From NCBI GenBank assembly GCA_963781805.1, contig CAWAHF010000004.1, positions 4,526,001 through 4,590,000 on the forward strand: a stretch of 64,000 nucleotides of DNA, given 5' to 3'. The notes beneath the pieces were generated by a model. The model saw only the letters and a program-made list of their open reading frames with translations. It was not told the origin of the DNA and made no database searches. Numbering within the stretch: the first letter of the stretch is position 1; each line of letters begins with the position of its first letter. The position numbers were made by a program, and so were the translations under genes. The DNA is from JAFGPL01 sp963781805 (lineage in GTDB: Bacteria > Bacteroidota > Bacteroidia > Bacteroidales > UBA10428). Of this stretch, positions 25,681 to 34,373 are shown in pieces.

Positions 25681-25957
25681 ATTTACTCAATCTGCATCAA
25701 AGTTAATTTATAAATATTGTTGGTGTTTTATTCAGGATTCGCATTTTGTGGATTGATTATTCATACCTGCTAACAATTTTGTGCAATATTCCATTTAGAT
25801 AAATACATTTAATTTCAGTTACATAGAAGTTTTAATTTATACAATCGTTTTGAATAATCAATTATAAGTAATATCTTGTTACGACCAATTTATAAGCATA
25901 TAAATACCAGATTATTAAAAAAGTTTTTGTAAAAACTTAATCAACAAAATATAAGGC

Positions 25958-26554
25958 ATGATAAAATTCTGTTCCAATTGTGGCAAAAGCGTTTCAATAT
26001 TTACAAAAGTTGGGGATCATTGTCCGAATTGCGGAGCAGTATTCGGTTATGAACGCACAGATAAAGGTAGCTATGGAAACTCATCTTACAGCACAAAAGG
26101 ATGTTTGAAAATTTTACTAATTATTTTATTGATTAGTGCAGCTCTTACGGTACCAATGACACTCATCAGACATATAAATGAAAAAAATACTGCTGCTATG
26201 GTTCTTCAACTGCAAACAGGTGATGATGAAGCACTTTTGACGACAGTAGAGAAATGGATGGAATTATCAAAGGTAACTCAACTTAGGATTGCTCAGATGT
26301 ATACAGATAAACTTATTAGGTCATCAGATTTGGAAAAAGAAAAACTTATTCTGCGCATGCAGAAAATTGCCAGAAACATGAAAGCTAAACTGAAGGATAA
26401 TGAAGATTTCATGGATGTATTTCCAGATGAATTTTATGATAAGCTGCAAATCCTGCAAAATAATTCTGATAGTACCATTAGCAATGCCGCTGTACAAACC
26501 CTGGATTCATTGTCTGTTCTTAGTGGCAATAATTTCACGGAATTTTCCTATTGA
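25958..26554 (+). CDS. Zinc-ribbon single-pass membrane protein of unknown function
   Basis: 198 residues. The N-terminus has two CxxC knuckles (FCSNCGK at 5-8, HCPNCGA at 22-25), a zinc-ribbon as found at the head of many small membrane proteins. A membrane helix spans about residues 50-68 (CLKILLIILLISAALTVPMTLI). The remainder (70-198) is a charged, probably helical domain with no motif I recognise. ATG 25958 is the first Met and leaves the ribbon intact. It precedes a DUF4468-like gene by 97 bp on the same strand, so they may be co-transcribed. No function is proposed. Confidence 0.75.
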   Translation: MIKFCSNCGKSVSIFTKVGDHCPNCGAVFGYERTDKGSYGNSSYSTKGCLKILLIILLISAALTVPMTLIRHINEKNTAAMVLQLQTGDDEALLTTVEKWMELSKVTQLRIAQMYTDKLIRSSDLEKEKLILRMQKIARNMKAKLKDNEDFMDVFPDEFYDKLQILQNNSDSTISNAAVQTLDSLSVLSGNNFTEFSY

Positions 26555-26651
26555 ACTTGCACGGATATAAAATGAGATTATAGATTCAATTTTTTCTTTA
26601 CGAAAAGAAACAATAAAGTAATATCTGAAACATTTTAATAACTAAACAATT

Positions 26652-27188
26652 ATGAAAACAATCCTTATTTTTTCTGCACTAACATTTCTATTAACCGGTA
26701 CGTATGCACAAAGTTTTCCTGTTGATAAAAATACTGGAAAGGTTTCTTATTCGGGGGAAGTTAGTCTAACAGGAAAATCTAAAAATCAAATTTTTGAGCA
26801 GCTAATAAACTGGATAACTGATTACACTGCTTTCAGGGGAAATTTCAATGCTATTTATGCAGATCATGAAAACGGTGTAATTAAAGCAGGAATCTCTCTT
26901 GATCTGAATCAGACCTTTAAAACCACCTTGTGGTTTGCTAATTGCAGCTTCTCGTTAAACATTTCTGAAGATGCATGCAATTATAGGATAACAAATTTTT
27001 ATACCTACATGTGTCTTTCATTATACAGAAGCATGTTAATGAATGACACACCTTTTGGAATGGAACTTGAAAAAAATACCCAATTTAAAATAAGCGAAAT
27101 CTCAGCAAATGAGTGTACCAAAACACTTGACACTCAGATTAACCAACTGATTGAAGCATTAAAACAAGGGCTTATGTCTGAAAATTAA
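26652..27188 (+). CDS. Secreted DUF4468-like protein
   Basis: 178 residues with a clear signal peptide (MKTILIFSALTFLLTGTYAQ, cleavage after about residue 19). The body, with FPVDKNTGKVSYSGEVSLTGKSK near the start followed by a QIFEQLINWI helix and alternating strands, fits the DUF4468 (TBP-like fold) pattern common in Bacteroidota periplasmic proteins, but I could only match it by general shape. Four cysteines occur in the mature part. It is probably exported to the periplasm. A strong hairpin terminator lies 42 bp downstream, shared with the convergent lipoprotein gene. Confidence 0.7.
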   Translation: MKTILIFSALTFLLTGTYAQSFPVDKNTGKVSYSGEVSLTGKSKNQIFEQLINWITDYTAFRGNFNAIYADHENGVIKAGISLDLNQTFKTTLWFANCSFSLNISEDACNYRITNFYTYMCLSLYRSMLMNDTPFGMELEKNTQFKISEISANECTKTLDTQINQLIEALKQGLMSEN

Positions 27189-27229
27189 ACCTGGCTGAAC
27201 GAGAGAATCCAGAAAATAATTACATATAA

Positions 27230-27260
27230 AAAAAGGCTGCAATTTGCAGCCTTTTTTTTT
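27230..27260. terminator. Bidirectional rho-independent terminator
   Basis: Stem AAAGGCTGCAA / TTGCAGCCTTT with a very short loop, flanked by an A-run on the left and a T9 run on the right. It sits between the convergent DUF4468-like gene and the TPR lipoprotein gene and can serve both strands. Confidence 0.9.
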
Positions 27261-27281
27261 ATATGATAAATTCAAAATTTA

Positions 27282-29009
27282 CTACTGAACAATTGAAGTA
27301 AATGCTTCGTTGCTTGCATATTTCAAAAATTCAACGTCTTTCTTTGCATATTCTTTAAGAGAAGCATCTTTACCTACAGCTGTGCGAAGATTGTTGTAAA
27401 CTCCTTCGTCCTGACCGCCTCTGGCACTTGCAACTGCTTTCAGATAATAAACCATAGCATCGTCAACATCGCCAAGTTCACCAAGAATAGATAAAGCTTT
27501 TGCATTATCACCATTCAACAATTGGGCAAGTGCAGCATCAAAGGAAGGTTTATTTCCAAAATAGTTAACTGCAGCTTTATAATCACCTTGTTTAATCTTA
27601 ATAATACCTAAGTTATAGTTAACCTGATCTCCGGCACCCATTGCAGAAGTAAGTAATTCTTCAGCTTTGGCAATATCTCCTTGTGCCAGTGCAACAGCTC
27701 CCAAATTGTTTTTAATTGCATTTTCATCTTTCAGGGCTGCTGCTTCTTCAAATGCCTTCTTGGCAGCATCTACATTACCCAGCTTCATTTCAACAATACC
27801 TACACTATTTTTTGCTCTGAAGCATTTTGGAAAGTTTTCAGCAGCTTTTTGGTATACTGCCAGTTTATCGTTTGGATTGTCCTGGAGTGATGCACCACGT
27901 AAAATTTCTTCTACCTTCAAGGAATCGGGATTTGATAAAGCAAGCGCTTTCAGTTCATCATCCGATTTACCGACTACTTCAACATCCATGGTCAGAACCG
28001 ATCTACGAAGTTTTGGTAATATCTTTTCGGCTATTTCTTTAAATGCTGCAGAAATGTTTTTTATTTCTTTTTCACGAACTTCAGGATCGGAATACATAGA
28101 AAGTACTCTTAAAATCAGATCCTTATCTTGTATATTAGATTCTTCCATTAATTTCTTAAAGCCTTCCCAGTCTTCGGGGGTTGACATTACCTTAATAAAA
28201 TCTTTTTGATCTGCTTCAGAAAGTTTGGCTTTGGTAAATACTCTCTTCAGGAATCTTTCTGCTGATGTTCCTCTTTTTTCTGCCAAGGGGGTGTTAATTT
28301 TTACCAGATCACCATCGGGCGAGGCATAAGCCGAAACTTTTACATCTTTAAGCTCAATACTGCTATCCTTTTTAACATCGGCAACATCTTTTTCGAAGTT
28401 TTTAATTCCTTCTTTTTTCAACTCAGAATCTCTTACATCGGACTTATCAATTACATAATGTATATCAGCCGAATAAGTTTCAGGAGTAACTCTTACATAG
28501 TTATCTCCAATAAAAATAGTCTTTGGATCAACCTCTACCAAATTAGGTGTGGTAATAATTCCGTCAGCTATTTTTATTCCTGGAATTTCGATGGGTGTTT
28601 TCTCTTTTATACTTGCAGACATTTTAACCATTAATTCCGAACGCATCATTTCATCTTTGTAAGGAACTTTACCGGTATATGTATAATCACCGCCGGCATA
28701 AGAAATAACTTTGTTGTTTGCTTCAACAGATTCGCCTTGTAAAGTAGTAGGTTCAAATTCAACTTCACCGCCGTCAAATTTCAGATAAGGTGTAGCAACA
28801 ACAACTGCCTTCTTATTAAAATATTTTTCGGGAAACTGAGTCTTAATTGTAACCTGCACTTCCCCTCCATTCATCTCAAGTGGACTCGGAGTAACTGAAT
28901 AGCTAACATTACTTGCGTTGTCTTTCATTTTTGTGATGCCTCCGCAACTGCTGAGAATAAATGCTGATGCAACCACAATTGTTAAGTAGTTTTGTTTAAG
29001 TTTTTTCAT
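27282..29009 (-). CDS. Lipoprotein with OmpA-like segment and TPR repeats
   Basis: 575 residues. The signal ends in FILSSCGG, a lipobox with Cys22. Residues about 30-160 are beta-rich (immunoglobulin-like pattern, VTPSPLEMNGGEVQVTI). Around 225-260 the YASPDGD ... LAEKRGTSAERFLKRVF segment resembles the OmpA C-terminal peptidoglycan-binding region found in Bacteroidales lipoproteins. Residues about 385-560 are TPR-like (ALAQGDIAKAEELLTSA, IIKIKQGDYKAAVNYFG). It is likely anchored to the outer membrane and may contact peptidoglycan; its partners are unknown. Possible -7 boxes TAAGTTTG (29073-29080) and TATCTTTG (29151-29158) lie upstream. Confidence 0.75.
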   Translation of the reverse strand: MKKLKQNYLTIVVASAFILSSCGGITKMKDNASNVSYSVTPSPLEMNGGEVQVTIKTQFPEKYFNKKAVVVATPYLKFDGGEVEFEPTTLQGESVEANNKVISYAGGDYTYTGKVPYKDEMMRSELMVKMSASIKEKTPIEIPGIKIADGIITTPNLVEVDPKTIFIGDNYVRVTPETYSADIHYVIDKSDVRDSELKKEGIKNFEKDVADVKKDSSIELKDVKVSAYASPDGDLVKINTPLAEKRGTSAERFLKRVFTKAKLSEADQKDFIKVMSTPEDWEGFKKLMEESNIQDKDLILRVLSMYSDPEVREKEIKNISAAFKEIAEKILPKLRRSVLTMDVEVVGKSDDELKALALSNPDSLKVEEILRGASLQDNPNDKLAVYQKAAENFPKCFRAKNSVGIVEMKLGNVDAAKKAFEEAAALKDENAIKNNLGAVALAQGDIAKAEELLTSAMGAGDQVNYNLGIIKIKQGDYKAAVNYFGNKPSFDAALAQLLNGDNAKALSILGELGDVDDAMVYYLKAVASARGGQDEGVYNNLRTAVGKDASLKEYAKKDVEFLKYASNEAFTSIVQ

Positions 29010-29165
29010 AATAAATCGGATTATTTGTTCTACATACTTTAAATGTTTCTTTTTTGCCCTAGATGTAAGTTACAAACTTACAAATGTTTTCATTAAAAAA
29101 AAAATATACGGTTTTGTATTCTATTTTTTTTGATAAATATAGGAAAAAATCAAAGATACTATAAA

Positions 29166-29218
29166 TCAGTGGAATAATTTATAGAAAAAAATATTTTTAA
29201 AAGAAATTTATCCACTGA
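29166..29218. repeat. Inverted repeat upstream of the TPR lipoprotein gene
   Basis: Left arm TCAGTGGAATAATTT (29166-29180) and right arm AAATTTATCCACTGA (29204-29218) are nearly perfectly complementary over 15 bases, with a 23-base AT-rich centre. It lies just upstream of a TATCTTTG box (29151-29158) for the lipoprotein gene and 76-128 bp past the prolyl oligopeptidase stop. It could be an operator or a weak terminator; no tight T-run follows. Confidence 0.5.
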
Positions 29219-29293
29219 AAGAATGGCTATAATGCTTGATATTACTGTTGAATGTTTAAATTGTCAAACGGATCTACCTGAGGTATATTTTTT

Positions 29294-31411
29294 TTATTTT
29301 ATCTCAGGTTTTAATTTCATATTATAATAAATAAATGCCAGAATATCTGCTCTCTCTTCAATTTGAAAGGTGACAGGTTTGCCGGCACCATGTCCTGCAT
29401 CTGTCTGAATTCGTATGAAAGCCGGATTTTTACCATGCGTTTTTTCCTGCAAGGTTGAGATATATTTAAATGAATGTGCAGGTACCACCCTGTCGTCTCT
29501 GTCAGCCGTTGTTACCAGAATTGCCGGATATTCCTTTTTGGATGAAATATTATGTAACGGTGAATAGGATAGTAAATTTTCATATTCGGTTTTGTTTTTC
29601 ACAGAACCATAATCGCTTTCCCAGGCCCAGCCAATTGTAAAGTCTCTGAATCTTAACATGTCCATGACACCTACTGCCGGAAGCGCAACTTTAAAAAGAT
29701 CCGGGCGCTGATTAACCACTGTGCCAATTAAGAGGCCTCCGTTTGATCTGCCTTCGACAGCAAGTTTTTCACTGTTCGTATACTTCTCTTTTATAAGATA
29801 TTCGGCAGCTGCAATAAAATCATCAAATACATTTTGTTTATTAAGTTTAGTTCCGGCCTTGTGCCATTCTTCACCGTATTCTCCGCCTCCTCTTATATTG
29901 GCATTTACAAATATTCCTCCATTTTCGAGCCAAAGGATAAGATAGGGATAAAATCTGGGAAGAAGTGAAATGTTGAATCCGCCATATCCGTATAAAAGCA
30001 AAGGATTATTGCCATCGTTCACTATTCCCTTCTTATGACTAATGTAGAGGGGAATTTCGGTGCCATCTTTACTTTTGCAAAATTTAAGATCGGTAATGTA
30101 ATCGGTTGCATTATAATCCAATTCAGGTTTAAATAAAAGCGTGGATATTTCCGATGTTGCATCATACCTGTAAACCTCCGGAGGCAAGGTATAAGAGGTG
30201 TATGAATAAAAAAATTCCTGATCACCGAATTCTCCGTTCAGTTCGGTAACATCTCCCGGCAAATCAAACCTGATTTGGTTAATAAATTTTCCCCTTATGT
30301 CGAAAATTTTTAGTTCGGCATGGGCATCTGTCAGGTATTTCGCTATCAGATTATTACCCGCAAGATAAACCATTTGCAGAATAGACTTGGATTCCTGAAT
30401 AAGATCTTTTTTTTCCGATTTACCTGACGGGCTGAAGGTAAAAACCTGTAACTTATATCGCGATGCATTTTTATTTGTAAGCAGAAAAAAATTGTTTCCA
30501 ATATTTCCAACAATGTGGTTTTCAGAATCAAAAGTTTCCGATATGCATATAAATGGATTTGTAACCTGTTCAAGATTTTTAAGATAGATCTGATTGCCGT
30601 AAGTAGACTCAGCTTCCTCAATAATCAGATATCTTTCATCATTGGTAACCGTTGCTGATAAAATTCTGTCGGGGAATTTATGGTTTTCAAAAACGGGTAA
30701 ATCATCCTTTTGGGATGAATGTATCCTGTGGTAACAGATTTGATGATTTTTATTTGTATCGGTCAGATTTTCATTCGTATTTGGTTCAGGGTATCTGCTA
30801 TAAAAGAAACCATCTTTGTACCATGCGATAGTTGAAAATTTGACCCACATTAAGCTATCAGGCATAATTTCACCGGTTTCAATATTCTTTATATAAATTT
30901 TCCTCCAGTCCGATCCTCCCTGAGATACTGCATAAGCAAGATACCTGCCGTTTTTTGAAATGCTGTATTCACCCAGCGAAATTTTACCTTCTTTGTCGAA
31001 TTGATTTGGATCCAACAATATCTTCGGAGTATCTTTCAGGGATTCCTGATAATAAAGTATATCCTGGTTTTGCAATCCGTTATTTTTTAAAAAGAAATAT
31101 TTGCCAGCCTTTTTTAAGGGACTTGTCATTCTGGGGTAATTATAAGTCTGAAACAATCTTTTAATAATTTTCTCTCTGAATGGAATCTTATCCAGATAAT
31201 CAAAAGTTAACTTATTTTCTTCAGCAACCCATTTTTTTGTTTCTTCTGAGTTGGGATTTTCCAGCCAGCGGTAAGGATCCTGTATCTTCTTACCAAAATA
31301 TACATCGAATGTGTCTGATTTTCTGGTCACCGGATATTTGAAAGGATTCTTCGAACAGTTCGTCATGGTAAAAAAGATTACAATGTCAACCACTAATATT
31401 ACTTTTTTCAT
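29294..31411 (-). CDS. Prolyl oligopeptidase family serine peptidase (S9A)
   Basis: 705 residues, the normal size for prolyl endopeptidase. The N-terminus DVYFGKKIQDPYRWLE and WVAEENKLTFDYLD are family hallmarks preceding the seven-bladed propeller (about 75-430). The C-terminal alpha/beta hydrolase domain carries the nucleophile in EGRSNGGL (near residue 555), the Asp in TTADRDDRV (near 636) and the His in TDAGHGAGKP (near 674), so the triad is intact. It cleaves short peptides after proline. The first 20 residues are a hydrophobic signal ending MTNCSKN, so export and possible lipidation at Cys19 are likely, although the lipobox is not canonical. It is followed by a 284-bp spacer without genes. 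Confidence 0.93.
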   Translation of the reverse strand: MKKVILVVDIVIFFTMTNCSKNPFKYPVTRKSDTFDVYFGKKIQDPYRWLENPNSEETKKWVAEENKLTFDYLDKIPFREKIIKRLFQTYNYPRMTSPLKKAGKYFFLKNNGLQNQDILYYQESLKDTPKILLDPNQFDKEGKISLGEYSISKNGRYLAYAVSQGGSDWRKIYIKNIETGEIMPDSLMWVKFSTIAWYKDGFFYSRYPEPNTNENLTDTNKNHQICYHRIHSSQKDDLPVFENHKFPDRILSATVTNDERYLIIEEAESTYGNQIYLKNLEQVTNPFICISETFDSENHIVGNIGNNFFLLTNKNASRYKLQVFTFSPSGKSEKKDLIQESKSILQMVYLAGNNLIAKYLTDAHAELKIFDIRGKFINQIRFDLPGDVTELNGEFGDQEFFYSYTSYTLPPEVYRYDATSEISTLLFKPELDYNATDYITDLKFCKSKDGTEIPLYISHKKGIVNDGNNPLLLYGYGGFNISLLPRFYPYLILWLENGGIFVNANIRGGGEYGEEWHKAGTKLNKQNVFDDFIAAAEYLIKEKYTNSEKLAVEGRSNGGLLIGTVVNQRPDLFKVALPAVGVMDMLRFRDFTIGWAWESDYGSVKNKTEYENLLSYSPLHNISSKKEYPAILVTTADRDDRVVPAHSFKYISTLQEKTHGKNPAFIRIQTDAGHGAGKPVTFQIEERADILAFIYYNMKLKPEIK

Positions 31412-31726
31412 TTTCTTCTGTACCGTTATTTTTCAACGTAATAAAAAAAGTTTTAAAAACCAGATTGTTGTTACATGAATAAATTGAAAAAGTGATTGTT
31501 GAAAGTGCTCGTTAAAATAAAAACAGGCCTTATTAATTCAACTTTGACAGATTAATTGAAATAATAAGATTTTCAGCTTTTTGCCCCGATCCCCAAAAAG
31601 TGAAAGCTGAAAATCAACCAGTTTCCTTTAGGAACAACGTAAAGCGTCCTCACAAACGCAGAGCGTAAGTAAGGGTAAACTCTGGTTGATTTGCTAATGT
31701 GTCAAAGAATTAATAAGGTCAATAAA
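31412..31726. other. Intergenic region between pnp and prolyl oligopeptidase
   Basis: 315 bp without a gene. Most of its right half is the composite palindromic element described separately (31568-31692); the left part is AT-rich and I see no promoter box with confidence. Confidence 0.6.
31568..31692. repeat. Composite palindromic element (REP-like element or structured RNA)
   Basis: Two long perfect stems share an arm. Stem 1 pairs GATTTTCAGCTTT (31568-31580) with AAAGCTGAAAATC (31603-31615). Stem 2 pairs AAATCAACCAG (31611-31621) with CTGGTTGATTT (31682-31692). Because AAATC belongs to both, the full stems cannot form at once. Inside stem 2 are small hairpins TTCC-TTTA-GGAA (31623-31634) and ACGC-AGA-GCGT (31657-31666), and repeated GCGT/ACGC words. 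An inner CTTTTTG/CAAAAAG pairing (31577-31583, 31594-31600) competes with the top of stem 1. It lies 35 bp after the pnp stop. It has no ORF and no terminal T-run. The multi-hairpin design suggests a mobile REP/MITE-like element or a small structured RNA; I cannot tell which. Confidence 0.65.
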
Positions 31727-33865
31727 TTATCTTTCCCCTGTATTTTCCGGTTTTGGTAGAAGAACTTTCCTTGAAAGTCTCAGGTTTCCGTTTTTAGGAT
31801 CAATCTCAAGCAATTTTACTTCCACTTCCTGACCTTCTTTAAGCTCTTCTTTTACCTCATTAAGCCTTCTCCAGGTGATCTCAGAAATATGAAGCAGTCC
31901 CTGTTTGCCAGGTAAGATTTCGATAAAGGCGCCAAAATTTGTAATTGTTTTTACAATCCCCTTATAAATTTTTCCGACCTCAGGAACTTCAACAATTGCC
32001 ATTACTCTTGCAAGAGCGGCGTCGATAGAACTTTTATCAACAGCAAAAATGTCCACTTTACCAACATTATCGATTTCTTCTATGATAATAGTGGAATTTG
32101 TTTCTTCCTGAATTTTCTGGATAATTTTTCCACCAGGGCCTATCAGAGCGCCGATCATATCTTTGGGAATGTTGATCTTGACAATACGCGGTACAAATGG
32201 TTTGTAATCGGTACGAGGTTCAGGAATGGTTTCCATAATTTTATCCAGAATATGAAGTCTTCCTATTCTTGCCTGTTCAAGGGCTTCTTTAAGTGTTTCA
32301 TATGAAAGGCCTTCAACTTTTATATCCATCTGAGTAGCGGTGATACCATCTTTTGTACCTGTAACTTTAAAATCCATATCACCCAAATGATCTTCATCGC
32401 CAAGAATATCGGAAAGTACAGCATAATTTTTCGATTCTGTATCGGTAATCAATCCCATGGCAATTCCCGAAACGGGTTTTTTAATCTTAACTCCGGCATC
32501 CATAAGTGACAACGTACCGGCACAAACTGTGGCCATGGAGGAAGAACCATTCGATTCCAGGATATCTGATACTACTCTGATTGCATAGGGATTGTCTGAG
32601 GGTATCATACGCTTAAGCGCACGATGTGCAAGGTTTCCGTGACCTATCTCTCTGCGGCTCAAACCTCTTGATCCTCTGGCATCACCGGTGGAGAAAGGTG
32701 GGAAGTTATAGTGCAATACAAATTTTTCTGAACCCTGGATGAGCACTTCATCTATCATTTTTTCATCGAGCTTTGTACCCAGGGTTATGGTAGTGAGAGA
32801 TTGAGTTTCACCTCTTGTAAAAACAGCTGATCCGTGTGCTGACGGTAAATAATCAACCTCGCACCAGATTGGTCGTATTTCATTCGTTTTTCTTCCATCA
32901 ATCCTGATGCGTTCGCTTAATATCAAAGTTCGTACAGCGGCTTTTTCTACCTCGTGAAAATACCGGTCGATCATTGCTTTTTTCTCCTCGGCTTCTTCTT
33001 CAGTAAACGATTCAATCAGCTCTTGTTTAACAGCTTCATATGCATCATACCGTTCATGTTTGCCAGGAGTAGTTTTGGCTATCTGATAAATTTTATCATA
33101 GGTTTTTTCCCAAATCAGCTTTTTCAGTTCTTCATCGTTGGTTTCGTGCGAATATTCTCTTTTTTGCGTTGTACCAACTTCTTCAGCAAACTCCATAAGG
33201 GCTTTGCAGTGTTTTTTTATTTCTTCGTGGGCAAACATTATAGCTTCGAGCATATCTGCTTCGGAGACTTCATCCATTTCACCTTCAACCATTAAAATGT
33301 TTTCATAGGTTGCACCCACCATGATATCGATATCTGCATTTTTAAGCTGGGTAAATGTAGGATTTATCATAAATTTCCCATTGATCCGGGCAACTCTGAC
33401 TTCTGAGATCGGCCCGTTAAATGGTATATCAGAAACTGCTAACGCTGCAGAAGCTGCAAGCCCGGCCATTGCATCAGGCATCGTGTCTTTATCCGCACTG
33501 ATTAAAAGAATGTTTACAAAAGTTTCGGCATGATAATTATCCGGAAATAAGGGTCGTAATGCTCTGTCGACCAATCTTGAAATAAGAATTTCATAATCGC
33601 TCGGCCTTGATTCTCTTTTCATAAAGCCGCCGGGAAATCTTCCCACTGCAGCAAATTTCTCTTTATATTCTACCTGCAAAGGCATATAATCCAAATCTTC
33701 TACAGCTTCTTTTGCTGAAACAACGGTTGCCAGAAGCATTGTATTTCCCATTTTAACCACTACCGAACCATCGGCTTGTTTGGCAAGTTTGCCGGTTTCG
33801 ATGGTAATCGTTCTGCCATCGTTTAACGCAATTGTTTTTTCGTATGATTTATACATAATTCCCAA
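31727..33865 (-). CDS. pnp: Polynucleotide phosphorylase
   Basis: 712 residues: two RNase PH domains (about 10-230 and 320-550), a linking alpha-helical segment, a KH domain with the GPGG loop (IGALIGPGGKIIQKIQ, about 570) and a C-terminal S1 domain (GKIYKGIVKTITNFGAFIEI). The catalytic second RNase PH core shows GDEDHLGDMDFKVTGT. PNPase degrades RNA 3' to 5' with phosphate, and is a core component of RNA turnover. The ATG at 33865 gives MGIMYKSYEK; MYKSYEK from 33856 is an equally good start. It follows rpsO after a 66-bp gap that contains a terminator hairpin, the same gene order as in many bacteria. Confidence 0.97.
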   Translation of the reverse strand: MGIMYKSYEKTIALNDGRTITIETGKLAKQADGSVVVKMGNTMLLATVVSAKEAVEDLDYMPLQVEYKEKFAAVGRFPGGFMKRESRPSDYEILISRLVDRALRPLFPDNYHAETFVNILLISADKDTMPDAMAGLAASAALAVSDIPFNGPISEVRVARINGKFMINPTFTQLKNADIDIMVGATYENILMVEGEMDEVSEADMLEAIMFAHEEIKKHCKALMEFAEEVGTTQKREYSHETNDEELKKLIWEKTYDKIYQIAKTTPGKHERYDAYEAVKQELIESFTEEEAEEKKAMIDRYFHEVEKAAVRTLILSERIRIDGRKTNEIRPIWCEVDYLPSAHGSAVFTRGETQSLTTITLGTKLDEKMIDEVLIQGSEKFVLHYNFPPFSTGDARGSRGLSRREIGHGNLAHRALKRMIPSDNPYAIRVVSDILESNGSSSMATVCAGTLSLMDAGVKIKKPVSGIAMGLITDTESKNYAVLSDILGDEDHLGDMDFKVTGTKDGITATQMDIKVEGLSYETLKEALEQARIGRLHILDKIMETIPEPRTDYKPFVPRIVKINIPKDMIGALIGPGGKIIQKIQEETNSTIIIEEIDNVGKVDIFAVDKSSIDAALARVMAIVEVPEVGKIYKGIVKTITNFGAFIEILPGKQGLLHISEITWRRLNEVKEELKEGQEVEVKLLEIDPKNGNLRLSRKVLLPKPENTGER

Positions 33866-33898
33866 TAAATTACTAATTGTTCAAAATATTTTATAAAG

Positions 33899-33931
33899 AA
33901 AAAAAGGCAATTTTTTGAATTGCCTTTTTTA
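33899..33931. terminator. Hairpin terminator/attenuator between rpsO and pnp
   Basis: Stem AAAAAGGCAATT (33901-33912) / AATTGCCTTTTT (33918-33929) with a 5-base loop, starting immediately after the rpsO stop. A/T runs on both sides allow termination on the minus strand. Part of the transcripts must pass it to reach pnp unless pnp has its own promoter, which I did not find. Confidence 0.88.
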
Positions 33932-34201
33932 TTACTTACGCAGATTCAGTTCGCTTAGAACTTTACGGTATCTTTTAATATCCCTGTCCTTAAGATAGTC
34001 CAGAAGTCTTCTTCTCTTGCCTACAAGCTTAAGAAGGGCTAGTTGTGTACTGTAGTCTTTTTTGTTAATTTTTAAGTGTTCTGTAAGATGAGTGATACGA
34101 AATGAGAATAATGCTATTTGACTCTCTGCAGAACCAGTGTTTTTTTCTGACTTTCCGAACTTTTTAAAAAGGTCTTGCTTCTTTTCTGCTGTTAAATACA
34201 T
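33932..34201 (-). CDS. rpsO: 30S ribosomal protein S15
   Basis: 89 residues, exactly the family length. It shows KFGKSEKNTGSAESQIALFSFRITHLTEHLK, the KKDYSTQLALLKLVGKRRRLLDYLK core with conserved H and D contacts to 16S rRNA, and the YRKVLSELNLRK end. S15 binds the central domain of 16S rRNA early in 30S assembly. A strong promoter lies 39-68 bp upstream. pnp follows on the same strand, separated by a terminator-like hairpin. Confidence 0.98.
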   Translation of the reverse strand: MYLTAEKKQDLFKKFGKSEKNTGSAESQIALFSFRITHLTEHLKINKKDYSTQLALLKLVGKRRRLLDYLKDRDIKRYRKVLSELNLRK

Positions 34202-34239
34202 ATTAATGATACTTTTTATATCTTTTAAAAATAAGACTG

Positions 34240-34269
34240 CAAAGGTATTTATTTTTTTTTATTTATCAA
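34240..34269 (-). promoter_or_regulatory. Bacteroidota-type promoter of rpsO
   Basis: On the minus strand TTG (34269-34267), exactly 19 bases, then TACCTTTG (34247-34240). This fits the Bacteroidota primary sigma consensus TTG-N19-TAnnTTTG. The box ends 38 bp before the rpsO ATG. Confidence 0.75.
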
Positions 34270-34373
34270 TAATTGTCATAAAAATCTTTAAATGGTTTAA
34301 GTTATTAAAAGATGATTGGTAGTCAGTAATTTGTTCATTTTTTCCCGATTTGTATTACTTATCTGAAGTGAGT

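Noticed and set aside
27667..28209. 180-residue ORF opposite the TPR lipoprotein
   Set aside because: Shadow frame of a well-supported lipoprotein; its Ser/Phe-rich composition is what antisense of Ala/Glu-rich helices gives.
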